The translations under genes were made by a program, and so were the position numbers. Shown here in pieces: positions 9,264-22,941 of a stretch of DNA of 64,000 nt; the first letter of the stretch is position 1; every line of letters starts with the position of its first letter. Source of the stretch: Xanthomonas arboricola pv. guizotiae (GTDB lineage: Bacteria > Pseudomonadota > Gammaproteobacteria > Xanthomonadales > Xanthomonadaceae); NCBI RefSeq assembly GCF_002940205.1, contig NZ_MDSK01000031.1:1-64000 (forward strand), read 5' to 3'. The notes beneath the pieces were generated by a model, which had not been told where the DNA came from, did not search any database, and saw only the letters and a list, made by a program, of their open reading frames with translations.

Positions 9264-9668
9264 GGGTCTCGATCACGGCGGGCCGGAGCGCCCCTCACGC
9301 ACAGGGTAGCCGTTGTGCTTGGCAATGACAGGCATGGAATTCCAACAATGCTGCATTGCTGCGCGCCGGCCTTCGTCGATCGACAACGCATCGGCAATGG
9401 GCCGGGCTGACGCCAGGCGGCGCAGGCTTGGCGGGCGCAAGCGTTTTGATGGAACAGACGCAGCCAGAGGCAATCACTCACCTGCACGCGACAGTCGCCC
9501 TGCCCAGCAATTGCGACGTCTGAGTCCTTTTTGAATCCTCAGCTTCTACACCGTTGCAGCCTTGCCACCTCGATCCCAGCCTGGACGCGAGAGTCAGAGC
9601 CGCGTCCTGCAACACGCAGCTTCGACGCTGCAGCCCAATAACCGGACGCATGGCGACGTCGCCGACGT
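9264..9668. other. Intergenic region between ftsK and the DUF3857 gene
   Basis: About 405 bases separate the ftsK stop from the next minus-strand start. I see no convincing ORF, strong hairpin or repeat here. The promoter for the DUF3857 gene would be expected in this stretch, but I cannot point to clear -35/-10 boxes. Confidence 0.5.
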
Positions 9669-12026
9669 TTACTTCGGCGGCGGCGGCGCCAGCACGGTGC
9701 GATCGCCATTGTGCTCGGGCGGGCTGACGACACCGGCCGCCTCCATCGCCTCGATCAGGCGCGCGGCACGGTTGTAGCCGATCTTCAAGCGCCGCTGCAC
9801 GCCGGAAATCGACGCACGCCGGGTCTCGGTGACGATGCGCAAGGCTTCGTCGTACAACGGGTCCGACTCGTCGCCGCCACCGCCGCTGCTTTCCGGCAAG
9901 CCGGTCGCACCGACCACGGTGCCGTCGCCCATGGTCTGCACTTCGTCCAGCACGCCTTCGACGTAGGACACCGGTCCGCTCGCCTTGAGATGCTCGACCA
10001 CGCGATGCACTTCCTCGTCGCTGACGAAGGCGCCATGCACACGATCAGGCAATGCGGTACCCGGCGGCAGATACAGCATGTCGCCGTTGCCCAGCAGCGC
10101 TTCGGCGCCGGACTGATCCAGAATGGTGCGCGAGTCGATCTTGGAACTGACCTGGAACGCCACGCGGGTCGGGATATTGGCCTTGATCAAGCCGGTGATC
10201 ACGTCCACCGACGGCCGCTGCGTGGCCAGGATCAGATGGATGCCGGCCGCACGCGCCTTCTGTGCCAGGCGTGCGATGAGTTCTTCGACCTTCTTGCCGA
10301 CGATCATCATCATGTCGGCGAATTCGTCGATGAAGATCACGATGAACGGCAGCGTCTCCAACGGCCGCGGCGCTTCGCCCAGTTCCGGGTTCGGCTTGAA
10401 CAGCGGGTCCATCATCGGCTGGCCGGCGTCGATGGCGTCCTTGACCTTCTTGTTGAAGCCGGCCAGGTTGCGCACGCCCACCGCGCTCATCAGCTTGTAG
10501 CGGCGCTCCATCTCGGCCACGCACCAGCGCAGGCCGTTGGCGGCCTCCTTCATGTCGGTGACCACTGGCGCCAGCAGATGCGGGATGCCCTGGTAGACGC
10601 TCAGTTCGAGCATCTTCGGGTCGATCATCAGCATCCGCAGTTCCTTGTGCGAGGCCTTGAACAGCAGGCTGAGCACCATGGCATTGACCGCCACCGACTT
10701 GCCCGAGCCGGTAGTACCGGCGACCAGCAGGTGCGGCATGCGCGCCAGGTCGGCCACGGTCGGCCGGCCGGCGATGTCCTTGCCCAGGGCAAGCGTCAGC
10801 GGGCTGGCCGACTTGTCGTACTCCTTGGAGCGCAGCAACTCGGAGAGGAAGATCATCTCGCGGCTGACGTTGGGTATTTCCAGGCCGATCACCGACTTGC
10901 CAGGGATCACGTCCACCACACGCACCGATTTCACCGACAACCCGCGGGCGATGTCCTTGTCCAGCGAGCTGATCTGGCTGACCTTGATGCCCGGGGCCGG
11001 CTCGATCTCGAAACGGGTGATCACCGGGCCGGGATAGGCCCCGACCACTTGCGCCTCGATGCGGAAATCCTTGAGCTTGAACTCGATCTGCCGCGACAGC
11101 GTCTCCAGCGTCTCTTCCGAATAACCCTTGGCCTGCGGCTTGGGGTCGTCCAGCAGGGCCAGCGGCGGCAGGTCGGAGCCGTCGGTGCTCACGCCCTGGA
11201 ACATCGGGATCTGGGTATCGCGCTTGGCGCGCTCGCTCTTCTCCACCACCGGTGCCGGCGGCGGCTCGATCCTGACCGGCTCGCGCTTGGCCTGCTTGAC
11301 CGCATCGACCTTGCGCACTTCCTCGCGCTCTTCGCGCATCACGCGGGTCTGCTGCCACTCGGTGGCCTGGTGGGTCTTGCGCTGCATCAACGGCCCCAGC
11401 GCCAGCACCCAGGTGCCGATGCGCTCCATCACCGCAAACCACGACAGGCCGGTGGCCAGGGTGATCGACACCAGCAGCAGCACCAGCACGAACAGGTTGG
11501 CGCCCAAGGCCCCGAAACCGGCGCTCAGCGAATTGCTGACCAACCGCCCCAGGATCCCACCGGCGGCGGCCACGTCGCCGTTGAACAGGCGCAGATGCAG
11601 GAAGCCGGTCGAGGCGATCAGGAAACCCACCATGCCGACCAGCCGCAACGCCGGCCCCAGATCGGCCTCGGCCTGCCCTTCCTTGTCCATGCCGAACAAG
11701 GCGATCCAGGCCACCGCGCCCAGTACCACCGGCAGCAGGAAGGCCACATAACCGAACAGCTGCAGCAGCACGTCGGCCGTCCAGGCGCCGACGCGGCCGC
11801 CCATGTTGTGCACCGGCGCGACCACGCTGCCGGTCTGCGACCAGCCCGGATCGGCGCTCGAATAGGTGAACAGGCTGGCCAGCAGATACAGCAGCAGCGG
11901 CGCCACCGCGATCAATGCCAGATCGCGCCAGAGCTTCTGCCGACGCGGATTATCCGCCACCGCTGTCTTGCGCGAGGACGTCTTGCCCTCAGCGGGCTTG
12001 CTGCGTTCGGGAACCTGCTTTGCCAC
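9669..12026 (-). CDS. ftsK: DNA translocase FtsK
   Basis: FtsK pumps chromosomal DNA at the division septum and activates XerCD at dif. The 785-residue protein has four hydrophobic segments within about residues 35-200, a short linker (about 210-300), the RecA-like motor with Walker A GTTGSGKS at 437-444 and Walker B FIDEFADM, and a C-terminal winged-helix gamma domain (about 713-785, with [18 protein letters not shown]) that reads KOPS sites. The linker is shorter than in E. coli FtsK, as usual outside the enterics. It is divergent from trxB. A minus-strand terminator-like hairpin lies about 110 bases upstream. Confidence 0.97.
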   Translation of the reverse strand: MAKQVPERSKPAEGKTSSRKTAVADNPRRQKLWRDLALIAVAPLLLYLLASLFTYSSADPGWSQTGSVVAPVHNMGGRVGAWTADVLLQLFGYVAFLLPVVLGAVAWIALFGMDKEGQAEADLGPALRLVGMVGFLIASTGFLHLRLFNGDVAAAGGILGRLVSNSLSAGFGALGANLFVLVLLLVSITLATGLSWFAVMERIGTWVLALGPLMQRKTHQATEWQQTRVMREEREEVRKVDAVKQAKREPVRIEPPPAPVVEKSERAKRDTQIPMFQGVSTDGSDLPPLALLDDPKPQAKGYSEETLETLSRQIEFKLKDFRIEAQVVGAYPGPVITRFEIEPAPGIKVSQISSLDKDIARGLSVKSVRVVDVIPGKSVIGLEIPNVSREMIFLSELLRSKEYDKSASPLTLALGKDIAGRPTVADLARMPHLLVAGTTGSGKSVAVNAMVLSLLFKASHKELRMLMIDPKMLELSVYQGIPHLLAPVVTDMKEAANGLRWCVAEMERRYKLMSAVGVRNLAGFNKKVKDAIDAGQPMMDPLFKPNPELGEAPRPLETLPFIVIFIDEFADMMMIVGKKVEELIARLAQKARAAGIHLILATQRPSVDVITGLIKANIPTRVAFQVSSKIDSRTILDQSGAEALLGNGDMLYLPPGTALPDRVHGAFVSDEEVHRVVEHLKASGPVSYVEGVLDEVQTMGDGTVVGATGLPESSGGGGDESDPLYDEALRIVTETRRASISGVQRRLKIGYNRAARLIEAMEAAGVVSPPEHNGDRTVLAPPPPK

Positions 12027-12134
12027 CTGTAGCCAGACCTTAGAAAAATGCTGTTAGTGGTTGATAATAAACGACTGAGGCCACGGTTTCAGCAGTCGCA
12101 CGCGCATCGCTTGGCCATGCATGCGATGGTCAAC

Positions 12135-12157
12135 AAAAACGCCGCACGGGGCGGCGT
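12135..12157 (-). terminator. Minus-strand intrinsic terminator upstream of ftsK
   Basis: On the minus strand a 7-bp perfect stem ACGCCGC/GCGGCGT with a 5-base loop (12139-12157) is followed by five T residues. No minus-strand gene ends here: the next gene on that strand is ftsK, downstream. It could therefore end a small RNA made from the ftsK-trxB gap or act as an attenuator in a long ftsK leader. Confidence 0.6.
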
Positions 12158-12221
12158 CGATAACGCGTACTGGGTGGACCATGCCATCTGCGGTTCAAGC
12201 AGTTCCATCGCGCCGCCTTGA

Positions 12222-13277
<1,056 letters not shown>

Positions 13278-13337
13278 GGTGGCTGCTGGCCGCCGGCCGC
13301 GCCGCGCGGGCAGTGCCAAGACCAGCAGGCCGTGCGC

Positions 13338-14456
13338 ATGAGCGTCACCGCCCGCTGGTGCCGCCGCCTGGACGAGCTTGCGGCCGGCGCCTGGGACGCG
13401 CTGCACGACGGCGCGCACCCGTTCATTTCTTATGCCTTCCTGGAAGGCCTCGAGCGGGAGGGCTGCCTGCGCCCGGACTGGGGCTGGAACCCGTTGCACC
13501 TGACGCTATGGGATGGCGACACCCTGGTCGCCGCCGCGCCGGGGTACCTGAAGAACAACTCGCATGGCGAGTTCGTGTTCGACCACGCCTGGGCGCATGC
13601 CTACGCGCGTTACGGGCAGGAGTACTTCCCCAAGTGGCTGTGCGGGGTGCCCTACTCGCCGGTGACCGGACCGCGCCTGCTGGGGGCGCCGCGCTGGCGC
13701 CCGCAGTTGCTTGCGGCGATGCGCACGCTGGTGGAGCGCAGCGGGCTGTCGTCGGCGCACGTCAACTTCCACCCGGCCGACGAAGACAGCGCCTTCGACC
13801 CCGACTGGCTGGAGCGCAACGATCTGCAGTACCACTGGCACAACGCCAGCGGCTGGAGCGATTTCGAAAGCTTCCTGGCGGCGATGGACCACAAGCGGCG
13901 CAAGAACATCCGCCAGGAGCGCGCCAAGGTGCAGCGGGCCGGCGTGCAGTTGCGCGTGGTGCATGGCGATGCAGCCAACGACGCCGACCTGGAAGCGATG
14001 TACGGCTTCTATCTCAAGACCTTCAACGAATACGGCAACTCGCCGGCGCTGACGCCGGAATTCCTGCATCACCTGGCGCGGCAGCTGCCGCGCCAGCTGG
14101 TGATGTTTCTGGCCGAGCTGGACGGGCAACCGATCGCCGGCGCGCTCTGCCTGCGCGGGCGCGACACGCTGTACGGGCGTTACTGGGGCGGCGAAGCCCT
14201 TCCGGGGCTGCATTTCGAAACCTGCTACTACCAGGGCATCGAATACTGCCTGCGCGAGGGCCTGGCCCGCTTCGAGCCCGGCGCGCAAGGCGAGCACAAG
14301 ATCGCGCGCGGCTTTCTGCCGACACTGGTCCGCAGCCGTCACTGGATCGCCGACCCCGGCTTCCGCGAGCCGCTGGCGCAATGGTGCGCCGACGAGCGCG
14401 ACGCGGTGGCCCGACACGCGCGCGCGCTGTCCGAGCACAGCCCGTTTCGCGACTGA
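13338..14456 (+). CDS. GNAT-type acyltransferase (COG3146 family)
   Basis: The 372-residue product resembles the COG3146/DUF482 proteins, which carry a FemAB/GNAT-like fold sometimes called a peptidoglycan biosynthesis or recognition family. Recognisable segments are HPFISYAFLEGLE near the N-terminus, WAHAYARYGQEYFPKW around residue 75, DHKRRKNIRQER around 190 and LARFEPGAQGEHKIARGF near 310. The substrate is unknown. ATG 13338 is preferred; a GTG two codons upstream (13332) is possible. It follows trxB on the same strand. Confidence 0.8.
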   Translation: MSVTARWCRRLDELAAGAWDALHDGAHPFISYAFLEGLEREGCLRPDWGWNPLHLTLWDGDTLVAAAPGYLKNNSHGEFVFDHAWAHAYARYGQEYFPKWLCGVPYSPVTGPRLLGAPRWRPQLLAAMRTLVERSGLSSAHVNFHPADEDSAFDPDWLERNDLQYHWHNASGWSDFESFLAAMDHKRRKNIRQERAKVQRAGVQLRVVHGDAANDADLEAMYGFYLKTFNEYGNSPALTPEFLHHLARQLPRQLVMFLAELDGQPIAGALCLRGRDTLYGRYWGGEALPGLHFETCYYQGIEYCLREGLARFEPGAQGEHKIARGFLPTLVRSRHWIADPGFREPLAQWCADERDAVARHARALSEHSPFRD

Positions 14457-14699
14457 GCCGCGCGGCGGGGACCTACGCGGCAGTCGCAGTCGATCGCAGG
14501 CCCGGTCCATCGCAGCGTTCGCGGCGCTGCAGCTCACGCCATCCAACGACCACTCCTGGCCGCGCGCTAACTGCACGCCCAGCCGCAGGCGTTCGTAGGC
14601 GCATGCCACGAAACGTGGCGACCATGCTGCGCACCGCCGCGTGCCGGTGATGCTCCTCGCCCTGGGCGCGAGGTGTACGACACGCCCTACACTGCGCGC

Positions 14700-15449
14700 A
14701 TGTCCCGCGCCCTTCCCTACCTGCTGGCGGCCGATCCGGCCGCGCCGTTTCCGCCGGCCGAGTCCGCGTTGCGCGAGCCTGACGGCCTGCTCGCCATCGG
14801 CGGCGATCTGTCGCCGCAGCGCCTGCTCAACGCCTATGCCAGTGGCGTGTTTCCCTGGTTCTCGGAAGGCCAGCCGATCCTGTGGTGGAGCCCGGACCCA
14901 CGCACGGTGTTTCGCACCGATGGCGTGCGCCTGTCCTCGCGCTTCCGCCGCCAGCTGCGCAGCAGCCACTGGATCGTGCGCGCCGATAGCGCCTTCGCGC
15001 AGGTGATCGATGCCTGCGCCTCGATTCCGCGTGCCGGCCAGGATGGCACCTGGATCACCACGCCGATGCAGCAGGCCTATCTCGAACTGCATCGGCTGGG
15101 CCATGCGCATTCGCTGGAGGTGTTCGATGGCACGCGCCTGGTCGGCGGCATCTACGGCGTGGCGGTCGGCCGGATGTTCTTCGGCGAGAGCATGTTCAGT
15201 GCCGACAGCGGCGGCTCCAAGGTGGCGCTGGCTGCGCTGGCCGCGTATCTGCACTCCTGCGGCTGGCCATTGCTCGACGCGCAGGTGGAGAACCCACACC
15301 TGATGCGCCTGGGCGCGCAACGCCTGCCACGTGCAGAGTTCCTGCAGCAGGTGCGGCCGCAGGTCGGCCAGGCGGCGGCGCCGGGCAGCTGGTCCGAGTG
15401 CTACGGCGAACGGCCTGCCAGCGCGCTCGCTGACGTCCGCTTAACATAA
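14700..15449 (+). CDS. aat: Leucyl/phenylalanyl-tRNA-protein transferase
   Basis: Aat adds Leu or Phe from tRNA to proteins starting with Lys or Arg, creating N-degrons for ClpS-ClpAP. The 249-residue protein has the family motifs GLLAIGGDLSPQRLLNAYASGVFPW (abridged positions about 30-55), WWSPDPR near 64 and GGIYGVAVGRMFFGESMF around 149-166. The ATG at 14700 yields the standard MSRALPYL start; an upstream ATG at 14673 in the same frame is less likely. Its product feeds the clpS/clpA system encoded about 1 kb away. Confidence 0.95.
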   Translation: MSRALPYLLAADPAAPFPPAESALREPDGLLAIGGDLSPQRLLNAYASGVFPWFSEGQPILWWSPDPRTVFRTDGVRLSSRFRRQLRSSHWIVRADSAFAQVIDACASIPRAGQDGTWITTPMQQAYLELHRLGHAHSLEVFDGTRLVGGIYGVAVGRMFFGESMFSADSGGSKVALAALAAYLHSCGWPLLDAQVENPHLMRLGAQRLPRAEFLQQVRPQVGQAAAPGSWSECYGERPASALADVRLT

Positions 15450-15529
15450 AATTTGCGCCGCAGGGAGATGGGGCGTAAAATCCCGTCCCTTACGGCCCTC
15501 CCGGGCCAGCCGTGATTGCACAGGATTAC

Positions 15530-15748
15530 ATGTCGAAAGACGACTCCATTGAATTCGAAGGCAGCGTCTGCGAGACGCTCCCCAACACCACGTTCCGGGT
15601 CAAGCTGGAAAACGGGCACGAGATCATCGCCCACATCTCCGGCCGCATGCGCAAGAACTACATCCGCATCCTGACCGGCGACCGGGTCAAGATTGAGATG
15701 ACTCCCTACGACCTGACCAAGGGTCGTATTACCTACCGCATGAAGTAA
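15530..15748 (+). CDS. infA: Translation initiation factor IF-1
   Basis: IF-1 is an OB-fold protein that blocks the ribosomal A site during initiation. The product is exactly 72 residues, the usual length, and begins [13 protein letters not shown] with conserved [19 protein letters not shown]. The ATG at 15530 is chosen over 15512 because it gives the conserved N-terminus. It lies between aat and clpA, an arrangement common in gammaproteobacteria, and ends at an intrinsic terminator. Confidence 0.98.
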   Translation: MSKDDSIEFEGSVCETLPNTTFRVKLENGHEIIAHISGRMRKNYIRILTGDRVKIEMTPYDLTKGRITYRMK

Positions 15749-15771
15749 GCGGTTCTGGTGTGAGACGCGAG

Positions 15772-15791
15772 GCGGCCAATGGCCGCTTTTT
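15772..15791 (+). terminator. infA intrinsic terminator
   Basis: A 6-bp stem GCGGCC/GGCCGC with loop AAT (15772-15786) is followed directly by five T residues, 23 bases after the infA stop. Confidence 0.85.
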
Positions 15792-15982
15792 GTCGTGGCC
15801 GGGATTTGCGTAGCTGGATGGCAGCAGCGATCGGGTTTGTTGGCTTGCCTCACCCTCGCTTGCGCCCTTGCCGTCAGCGCTTGCCCCTTGGTGCTACATC
15901 GCCCAGCTTCGGAGGCGCAGCGTCGTGGCCGCTCGCGAGCTGCCCGGCCTCCGCAACCAACCGGGCCATGTTCCGAGGACAT

Positions 15983-16011
15983 AAAAAAACCGCTCTTTCG
16001 AGCGGTTTTTT
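15983..16011. terminator. Bidirectional terminator between infA and clpA
   Basis: The stem CCGCTC/GAGCGG (15990-15995 and 16000-16005) with a TTTC loop has seven A residues on the left and six T residues on the right. It can therefore end transcription from both sides. It lies about 20 bases past the clpA stop on the minus strand. Confidence 0.85.
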
Positions 16012-16032
16012 CGTTTCAGGACCGCAAGGCGA

Positions 16033-18315
<2,283 letters not shown>

Positions 18316-18457
18316 TGGTAACTCCGAACGGCTGTTGCCAACAATATGCGGCTTTTGTTGGGATTTACCACAACCCTATCGGATAGGCATGTTCAGACGG
18401 CGTTAGCATATGATTGCAGCCACAGTGTTGCGCTGCTGGAATGATCGGTTTGCTGCC

Positions 18458-18778
18458 TCAGGTCTGTTCCATCGTGCACAGCAGCGGGTGCTGGTTCATG
18501 CGCGAGAATTCGTTGACCTGCGCCACCTTGGACTCGGCGACTTCGCGGCTGTAGACACCGCAGACGCCGCGCCCACGGGTATGGACATGCAGCATGACCT
18601 GCGTGGCTCGCTCCAGATCGAGGTTGAAAAACTGCTGCAGCACCGTCACCACGAAGTCCATCGGGGTGTAGTCGTCGTTCAGCAAAAGCACCTGATAGCG
18701 CGGCGGTGGCGCCACTTCAGGCTTGCTGGCTTCGACCGTGAGGCCGTGATCGTGTTCGTGTGAGGTCTTCCGAGGCAT
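18458..18778 (-). CDS. clpS: ClpS adaptor
   Basis: ClpS recognises N-degrons and delivers them to ClpA. The 106-residue product has the conserved core [17 protein letters not shown] (residues 28-44), then [24 protein letters not shown]. The Asp residues of NDDYTPM form the N-degron pocket. The ATG at 18778 gives the family-length protein [11 protein letters not shown]; a further upstream ATG adds 20 unlikely residues. Confidence 0.96.
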   Translation of the reverse strand: MPRKTSHEHDHGLTVEASKPEVAPPPRYQVLLLNDDYTPMDFVVTVLQQFFNLDLERATQVMLHVHTRGRGVCGVYSREVAESKVAQVNEFSRMNQHPLLCTMEQT

Positions 18779-18867
18779 CCGGGCATTATACGGTTCATCG
18801 CCGCACGCATTGGACGATTTACGCCGCGCCCCGCACAATTTGTCTCCGATTCCACGGCTGGCCCTTG

Positions 18868-19032
18868 ATGACCGATTTCCTGACCACGCCGTCGCTGGCG
18901 CCGTCGTTCACCGCCGACTTGCCCAGCTCCGTGCACCTTGCCGGGTCGCAGCGCCGCTTGACCCGGCTTCAAACCGTGCGGTTCGCCGCTAGCGCCAGCG
19001 CGGCCCCGATCACGCAGGACCTGCAGCGATGA
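18868..19032 (+). CDS. Possible 54-residue ORF overlapping nudJ start
   Basis: An ATG at 18868 opens a 54-codon frame whose TGA overlaps the nudJ start as ATGA. The predicted peptide ([14 protein letters not shown]...) has no motif I recognise, but the coupled arrangement is like that used by the following gene pairs of this operon. It may be a real small gene, a leader ORF, or chance in high-GC DNA. Confidence 0.25.
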   Translation: MTDFLTTPSLAPSFTADLPSSVHLAGSQRRLTRLQTVRFAASASAAPITQDLQR

Positions 19033-19487
19033 GCGCTTGCGAGCAACGCTGGCATCCGGATGTCACCGTGGCCACCGTGGTGGTGCGCGACGGGCGCTTC
19101 CTGCAGGTCGAAGAAAGCATCGGCGACCGGCTGTTGTTGAACCAGCCTGCCGGGCATCTGGAACCGGACGAAAGCCTGCTCGACGCGGCGGTGCGCGAGA
19201 CCCTGGAAGAGACCGGCTGGGACGTCCGCCTGACCCACTTCATCGGCACCTACCAGTGGGTCGCTCCGACCGGCCAGTGCTTCCTGCGGTTTGCGTTTGT
19301 CGCCGAGGCCGTGACCCACCATCCCGAGCGCAGCCTGGACACCGGCGTGGTGCGCGCGTTGTGGATGACGCCGGACCAATTGCGCTGCGCGACCGAGCGC
19401 CTGCGCAGCCCGTTGGTGTGGGAAGTGGTGGCCGACTACCTGGCCGGCCAACGCCATCCCTTGGCCCTGGTGCGGCACGTCGCATGA
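19029..19487 (+). CDS. nudJ: Nudix hydrolase (phosphatase NudJ type)
   Basis: The 152-residue protein has a complete Nudix box at residues 42-64 ([20 protein letters not shown] then TGW), the Mg-binding site of pyrophosphohydrolases. The general layout, and its place directly before mnmA and hflD, match NudJ, which acts on nucleoside tri- and diphosphates and HMP-PP. Its stop overlaps the mnmA start as ATGA, so the two are very likely co-translated. Confidence 0.9.
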   Translation: MSACEQRWHPDVTVATVVVRDGRFLQVEESIGDRLLLNQPAGHLEPDESLLDAAVRETLEETGWDVRLTHFIGTYQWVAPTGQCFLRFAFVAEAVTHHPERSLDTGVVRALWMTPDQLRCATERLRSPLVWEVVADYLAGQRHPLALVRHVA

Positions 19488-20620
19488 GTACGCCGCGGAT
19501 CGTCGTCGGTGTCTCCGGCGGTGTGGATTCGTCGGTGGCGGCCTGGCGGCTGGCCCAGCAGGGCGAGTCGATCGCCGGGCTGTTCATGCAGAACTGGGCC
19601 GACGACGGCAGCGGCGATTGCCGCGCCGAGGACGACCGCCGCGATGCGGTGGCGGTCTGCGGGGTGCTGGGCGTCCCGTTCCACTTCCGCGATTTTTCCG
19701 GCGAATACTGGCGCGGCGTGTTCGAGCATTTCCTGGCCGAATACGCGGCCGGGCGCACCCCGAACCCGGACGTGCTGTGCAACCGCGAGGTCAAGTTCAA
19801 GCATTTCCTGGATGCGGCCCAGGCGCTGGGCGCCGAGCGCATCGCCACCGGCCACTATGCGCGGGTGGCGTACAGCGGCGGGCGCTGGCGCCTGCTGCGC
19901 GGCGCCGACCGCGGCAAGGACCAGAGCTATTTCCTGCATCAGCTGGGACAGGCCCAGCTGGCCGCGACGCTGTTTCCGATCGGCGACATGGAAAAAAGCA
20001 CGCTGCGCCGGGTCGCCCAGGACGCCGGCCTGCCGACCCACGCCAAGAAGGATTCCACCGGCATCTGCTTCATCGGCGAGCGCGATTTCCGCGAGTTTCT
20101 GGGCCGTTACCTGCCCGCGCGCAGCGGCGAGATCCGCGATCCGCAGGGGCAGCGCATCGCCGAGCATCCGGGGGTGTTCTATTTCACCCTGGGTCAGCGC
20201 GAAGGCCTGAACATCGGTGGCGTGCGTGGGCGTGCCGCCGCGCCGTGGTACGTGGTCGGCAAGGATGTGGCGAGCAACGTGCTGTATGTGGACCAGGACC
20301 GCGACAGCCCGCTGCTGCAATCGCGCTGGCTGCAGTCCGAGCGGGCCCACTGGGTCACCGGGGCGCCGCCGGCGCGCAGCTTCGGCTGCACCGCACAGAC
20401 GCGTTACCGGCAGCCCGACGAGCCGTGCACGGTGGAGGTACAGGACGATGGCAGCGTGCAGGTGCGTTTCGAGCGGCCGCAGCGGGCGGTGACGCCCGGG
20501 CAGTCGCTGGTGTTGTATGACGGCGAGGAATGCATGGGCGGCGCGGTCATTGCCGCCACCGATGCACCGCTGGAACGCCAACTGGCGGGATCTTCCTTTT
20601 CACCTGAGGTAGTGGCTTGA
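19484..20620 (+). CDS. mnmA: tRNA-specific 2-thiouridylase
   Basis: MnmA thiolates U34 of tRNA-Lys, Glu and Gln. The 378-residue protein has the PP-loop SGGVDSS at residues 11-17, the first catalytic Cys in [11 protein letters not shown] (Cys99) and the second in [10 protein letters not shown] (Cys195). The ATG at 19484 overlaps the nudJ stop. Its own TGA overlaps the next start as TGATG, giving a compact nudJ-mnmA-hflD operon. Confidence 0.97.
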   Translation: MSTPRIVVGVSGGVDSSVAAWRLAQQGESIAGLFMQNWADDGSGDCRAEDDRRDAVAVCGVLGVPFHFRDFSGEYWRGVFEHFLAEYAAGRTPNPDVLCNREVKFKHFLDAAQALGAERIATGHYARVAYSGGRWRLLRGADRGKDQSYFLHQLGQAQLAATLFPIGDMEKSTLRRVAQDAGLPTHAKKDSTGICFIGERDFREFLGRYLPARSGEIRDPQGQRIAEHPGVFYFTLGQREGLNIGGVRGRAAAPWYVVGKDVASNVLYVDQDRDSPLLQSRWLQSERAHWVTGAPPARSFGCTAQTRYRQPDEPCTVEVQDDGSVQVRFERPQRAVTPGQSLVLYDGEECMGGAVIAATDAPLERQLAGSSFSPEVVA

Positions 20621-21234
20621 TGAGTTCTTCCATGGATCACCGCGTGCTGGCGCTTGCCGGCGTCGCCCAGGCCCTGCAACAGGTGCGGCGGATCGCCGAA
20701 ACCGGGCATTCGGAGGCTGCGACGGTGCGTACCGCCATGGACAGCGTGTTCCGGGTGGATGCGGCCTCGCCGGTGGCGGTGTACGGCTCGCCAGCGGACC
20801 TGGCGCCCGGCCTGCGGCTGCTGCACAACTATTTCCACAATCAGGGCCAGGACGAGGTCCTGCCGCGGCTGGCGCTGGCGGTGTTGCAGCTGGAGCGACG
20901 CTTCGTGCGCGATACCGCCACCGTGGCCACGGTCTCCAACGGCATCGAGGCGGCAGCGCGGCAGGCGCAGCAGCTGGGCGACAGCGGCCACCCGGACGTG
21001 CTGAGTTCGCTGGGAGGGCTGTATGCGCAGACCATCAGCCACCTGCGCCCCAAGGTCATGGTGCAGGGCAATCCGCATTACCTGGGCCAGGCCGGCGTGG
21101 TCGCGGAAATCCGCGCGCTGCTGCTGGCCGCGGTCCGCTCGGCGGTGTTGTGGCGGCAGATGGGTGGCAGCCTGTGGGATTTCCTGTTCGCCAAGCGCGC
21201 AATGATCGAGGCGGTGGACCGCGCGCTGCGCTAA
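20620..21234 (+). CDS. hflD: HflD-like protein
   Basis: The 204-residue protein matches the HflD family (high-frequency lysogenisation protein, a peripheral inner-membrane protein in E. coli). Family segments include [19 protein letters not shown] at the N-terminus, LRLLHNYF, and [22 protein letters not shown] near residue 145. It almost always follows mnmA, as here, with a TGATG overlap. Its cellular role is still poorly defined. Confidence 0.93.
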   Translation: MSSSMDHRVLALAGVAQALQQVRRIAETGHSEAATVRTAMDSVFRVDAASPVAVYGSPADLAPGLRLLHNYFHNQGQDEVLPRLALAVLQLERRFVRDTATVATVSNGIEAAARQAQQLGDSGHPDVLSSLGGLYAQTISHLRPKVMVQGNPHYLGQAGVVAEIRALLLAAVRSAVLWRQMGGSLWDFLFAKRAMIEAVDRALR

Positions 21235-21326
21235 ACCAAGGACGAACCCGGCGTGCCGCACGCGTAGGCGGTCGCTGGCGCATGTCAACAAAGCTTGAAC
21301 GGGCGGGACGATGTGGCGATCGTCGC

Positions 21327-21353
21327 TAAAGACACAGGGGGTACGGCCGATAC
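21327..21353 (+). promoter_or_regulatory. Sigma-28 (FliA) promoter of the chemoreceptor gene
   Basis: TAAA (21327-21330), exactly 15 bases, then GCCGATAC (21346-21353) matches TAAA-N15-GCCGATAA at 11 of 12 positions. It lies 28 bases before the chemoreceptor ATG at 21382, which supports that start codon and places the gene in the late flagellar class. Confidence 0.85.
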
Positions 21354-21381
21354 AGCAACCGTGACTCTGCCGAGAACGCCC

Positions 21382-22572
21382 ATGTATTCACGTCCACTTA
21401 TCCGTCTGGCCGCCCCTTTGGCCCTGACCTTGCTGTTCCCCTTCGCTGTCGGATTCGACTGGCCCGCTTCGGTGCGCTGGGCGATCCTGGCGACCATGAC
21501 GCTCAGCTGGCTCGGTTTCGCTGCCTGGGTGACCTACTCCCAGTTCCGGCCCAATCCGGACCAGGCCCGCATCCTGCGCGAGCAGGACCAACTGCTCAAC
21601 GAACTGCGTACGTTCGTCAGCAACGAAGTCGACGGTTCGCGCTCGGAAGTCGAGCGTGCCCGCGAACTGATTCGCCAGGCCGTGTCCGGCCTGGGTGGCA
21701 GCTTCGAAGCGATGAATCGCAAGTCGCGCCAGCAAAGCCAGGCACTGGCCCGCATCGTCGACCGTGCCGGTGACGACGGCAGCGCCGGCGTCGACGTCGC
21801 CCGCTTCGCCCAGCACGCCAGCTCCCGCATGGAGCAGTTGGTGGAAGCGCTGGAACAGGTGAGCGGCCAGAGTACCAACACGGTGCACCACATCGATGAG
21901 ATGGCGCAGCACCTGGATGGCATCTTCGCGCTGCTGGAAGACGTCAAGTCGATCGCCGACCAGACCAACCTGCTGGCCTTGAACGCCGCCATCGAAGCAG
22001 CCCGTGCCGGTGAAGCCGGTCGCGGCTTCGCGGTGGTCGCCGACGAGGTGCGCAATCTGTCCGAGCGTTCCACCACCTTCAACGAACAGATCCGCAAGCT
22101 GGCACACAGCTCCAAGGAATCGATCGCCAAGGTGCGTGAAACGGTCTCGCAGCTGGCCTCGCGTCATATGGATCGCTCCCGCGAAGCCCGCCACGAATCG
22201 GCGGCGATGCTGGAGAACGTCGCGCAGATCAACGCCTCGCTGGGCGACGGCATGCGCGAGATCTCCGAATGCGCGCGTTCCATCGACGGTAGCGTGGCCG
22301 AAGCGGTGCGTGCCCTGCAGTTCGAAGACATCGCCACGCAGACACTGAGCGGTATCCACACCCACCTCGATCGCCTCACCGCGATCAACCGTGAAGCGGT
22401 GGCGCTGCAGGAACTGCTGCATCGCAATGGCGGCGTGTACGACAGCGACCTGGTCGCCGCGCTGGCCAAGGTGTCCAACCGCCTGCGCGACATGCGAGTG
22501 GAATGGGAGCGCCCGCCGCACAAGCCGGTGGCGCAGCAAGGCATGGGCGCCGGCACGGTCGAACTGTTCTAA
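21382..22572 (+). CDS. Methyl-accepting chemotaxis protein without periplasmic sensor
   Basis: The 396-residue protein has two hydrophobic segments close together (about 5-24 and 30-52), leaving no room for a periplasmic ligand domain. A long cytoplasmic coiled-coil signalling part follows, whose tip contains [21 protein letters not shown] and [14 protein letters not shown], the CheA/CheW contact region. The C-terminal part has [10 protein letters not shown]. It probably senses an internal or membrane signal. The ATG at 21382 is chosen because a sigma-28 promoter lies at 21327-21353, inside the longer reading frame. Confidence 0.9.
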   Translation: MYSRPLIRLAAPLALTLLFPFAVGFDWPASVRWAILATMTLSWLGFAAWVTYSQFRPNPDQARILREQDQLLNELRTFVSNEVDGSRSEVERARELIRQAVSGLGGSFEAMNRKSRQQSQALARIVDRAGDDGSAGVDVARFAQHASSRMEQLVEALEQVSGQSTNTVHHIDEMAQHLDGIFALLEDVKSIADQTNLLALNAAIEAARAGEAGRGFAVVADEVRNLSERSTTFNEQIRKLAHSSKESIAKVRETVSQLASRHMDRSREARHESAAMLENVAQINASLGDGMREISECARSIDGSVAEAVRALQFEDIATQTLSGIHTHLDRLTAINREAVALQELLHRNGGVYDSDLVAALAKVSNRLRDMRVEWERPPHKPVAQQGMGAGTVELF

Positions 22573-22656
22573 GACCGATGCCCTTCCCTGCTTGATTTCC
22601 GACATTCCCCGGGCTTCCGTGGATTTGTCGTTCCGCAACAATCTGGTATTTCGCTG

Positions 22657-22941
22657 ATGACACTCCTTGCCCCGCCTACCGATGCACCCACGGCCGTGCT
22701 GGAATCAGCCGCACTGGCGGCTGCACACGCCCAGCGCATTGCGCAAAGCGACGCGGCCCGGCCCGCGCTGCGCAGCGTGCGCATGCCGGCCGCGCTGGAA
22801 CGGCTGGAGCGTGCCGCCCGTGCGGAAGTGCAGGCAATGCAGAATCCGCGCCGCAGCTGCAGCGAAGAACAACTGCTGTTCGCGACCGTGGCCTGGGACC
22901 TGGGTCTGGATGGCGCCGCTGTCGACGTATCCGGACGCTGA
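22657..22941 (+). CDS. Small hypothetical protein
   Basis: A 94-residue, Ala- and Arg-rich protein (MTLLAPPTDAPTAVLES...) encoded 84 bases after the chemoreceptor on the same strand. It has no signal peptide, membrane segment or motif that I recognise. Codon use resembles that of the neighbours, and there is no competing frame, so it is plausibly a real gene sharing the sigma-28 transcript. Confidence 0.5.
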   Translation: MTLLAPPTDAPTAVLESAALAAAHAQRIAQSDAARPALRSVRMPAALERLERAARAEVQAMQNPRRSCSEEQLLFATVAWDLGLDGAAVDVSGR

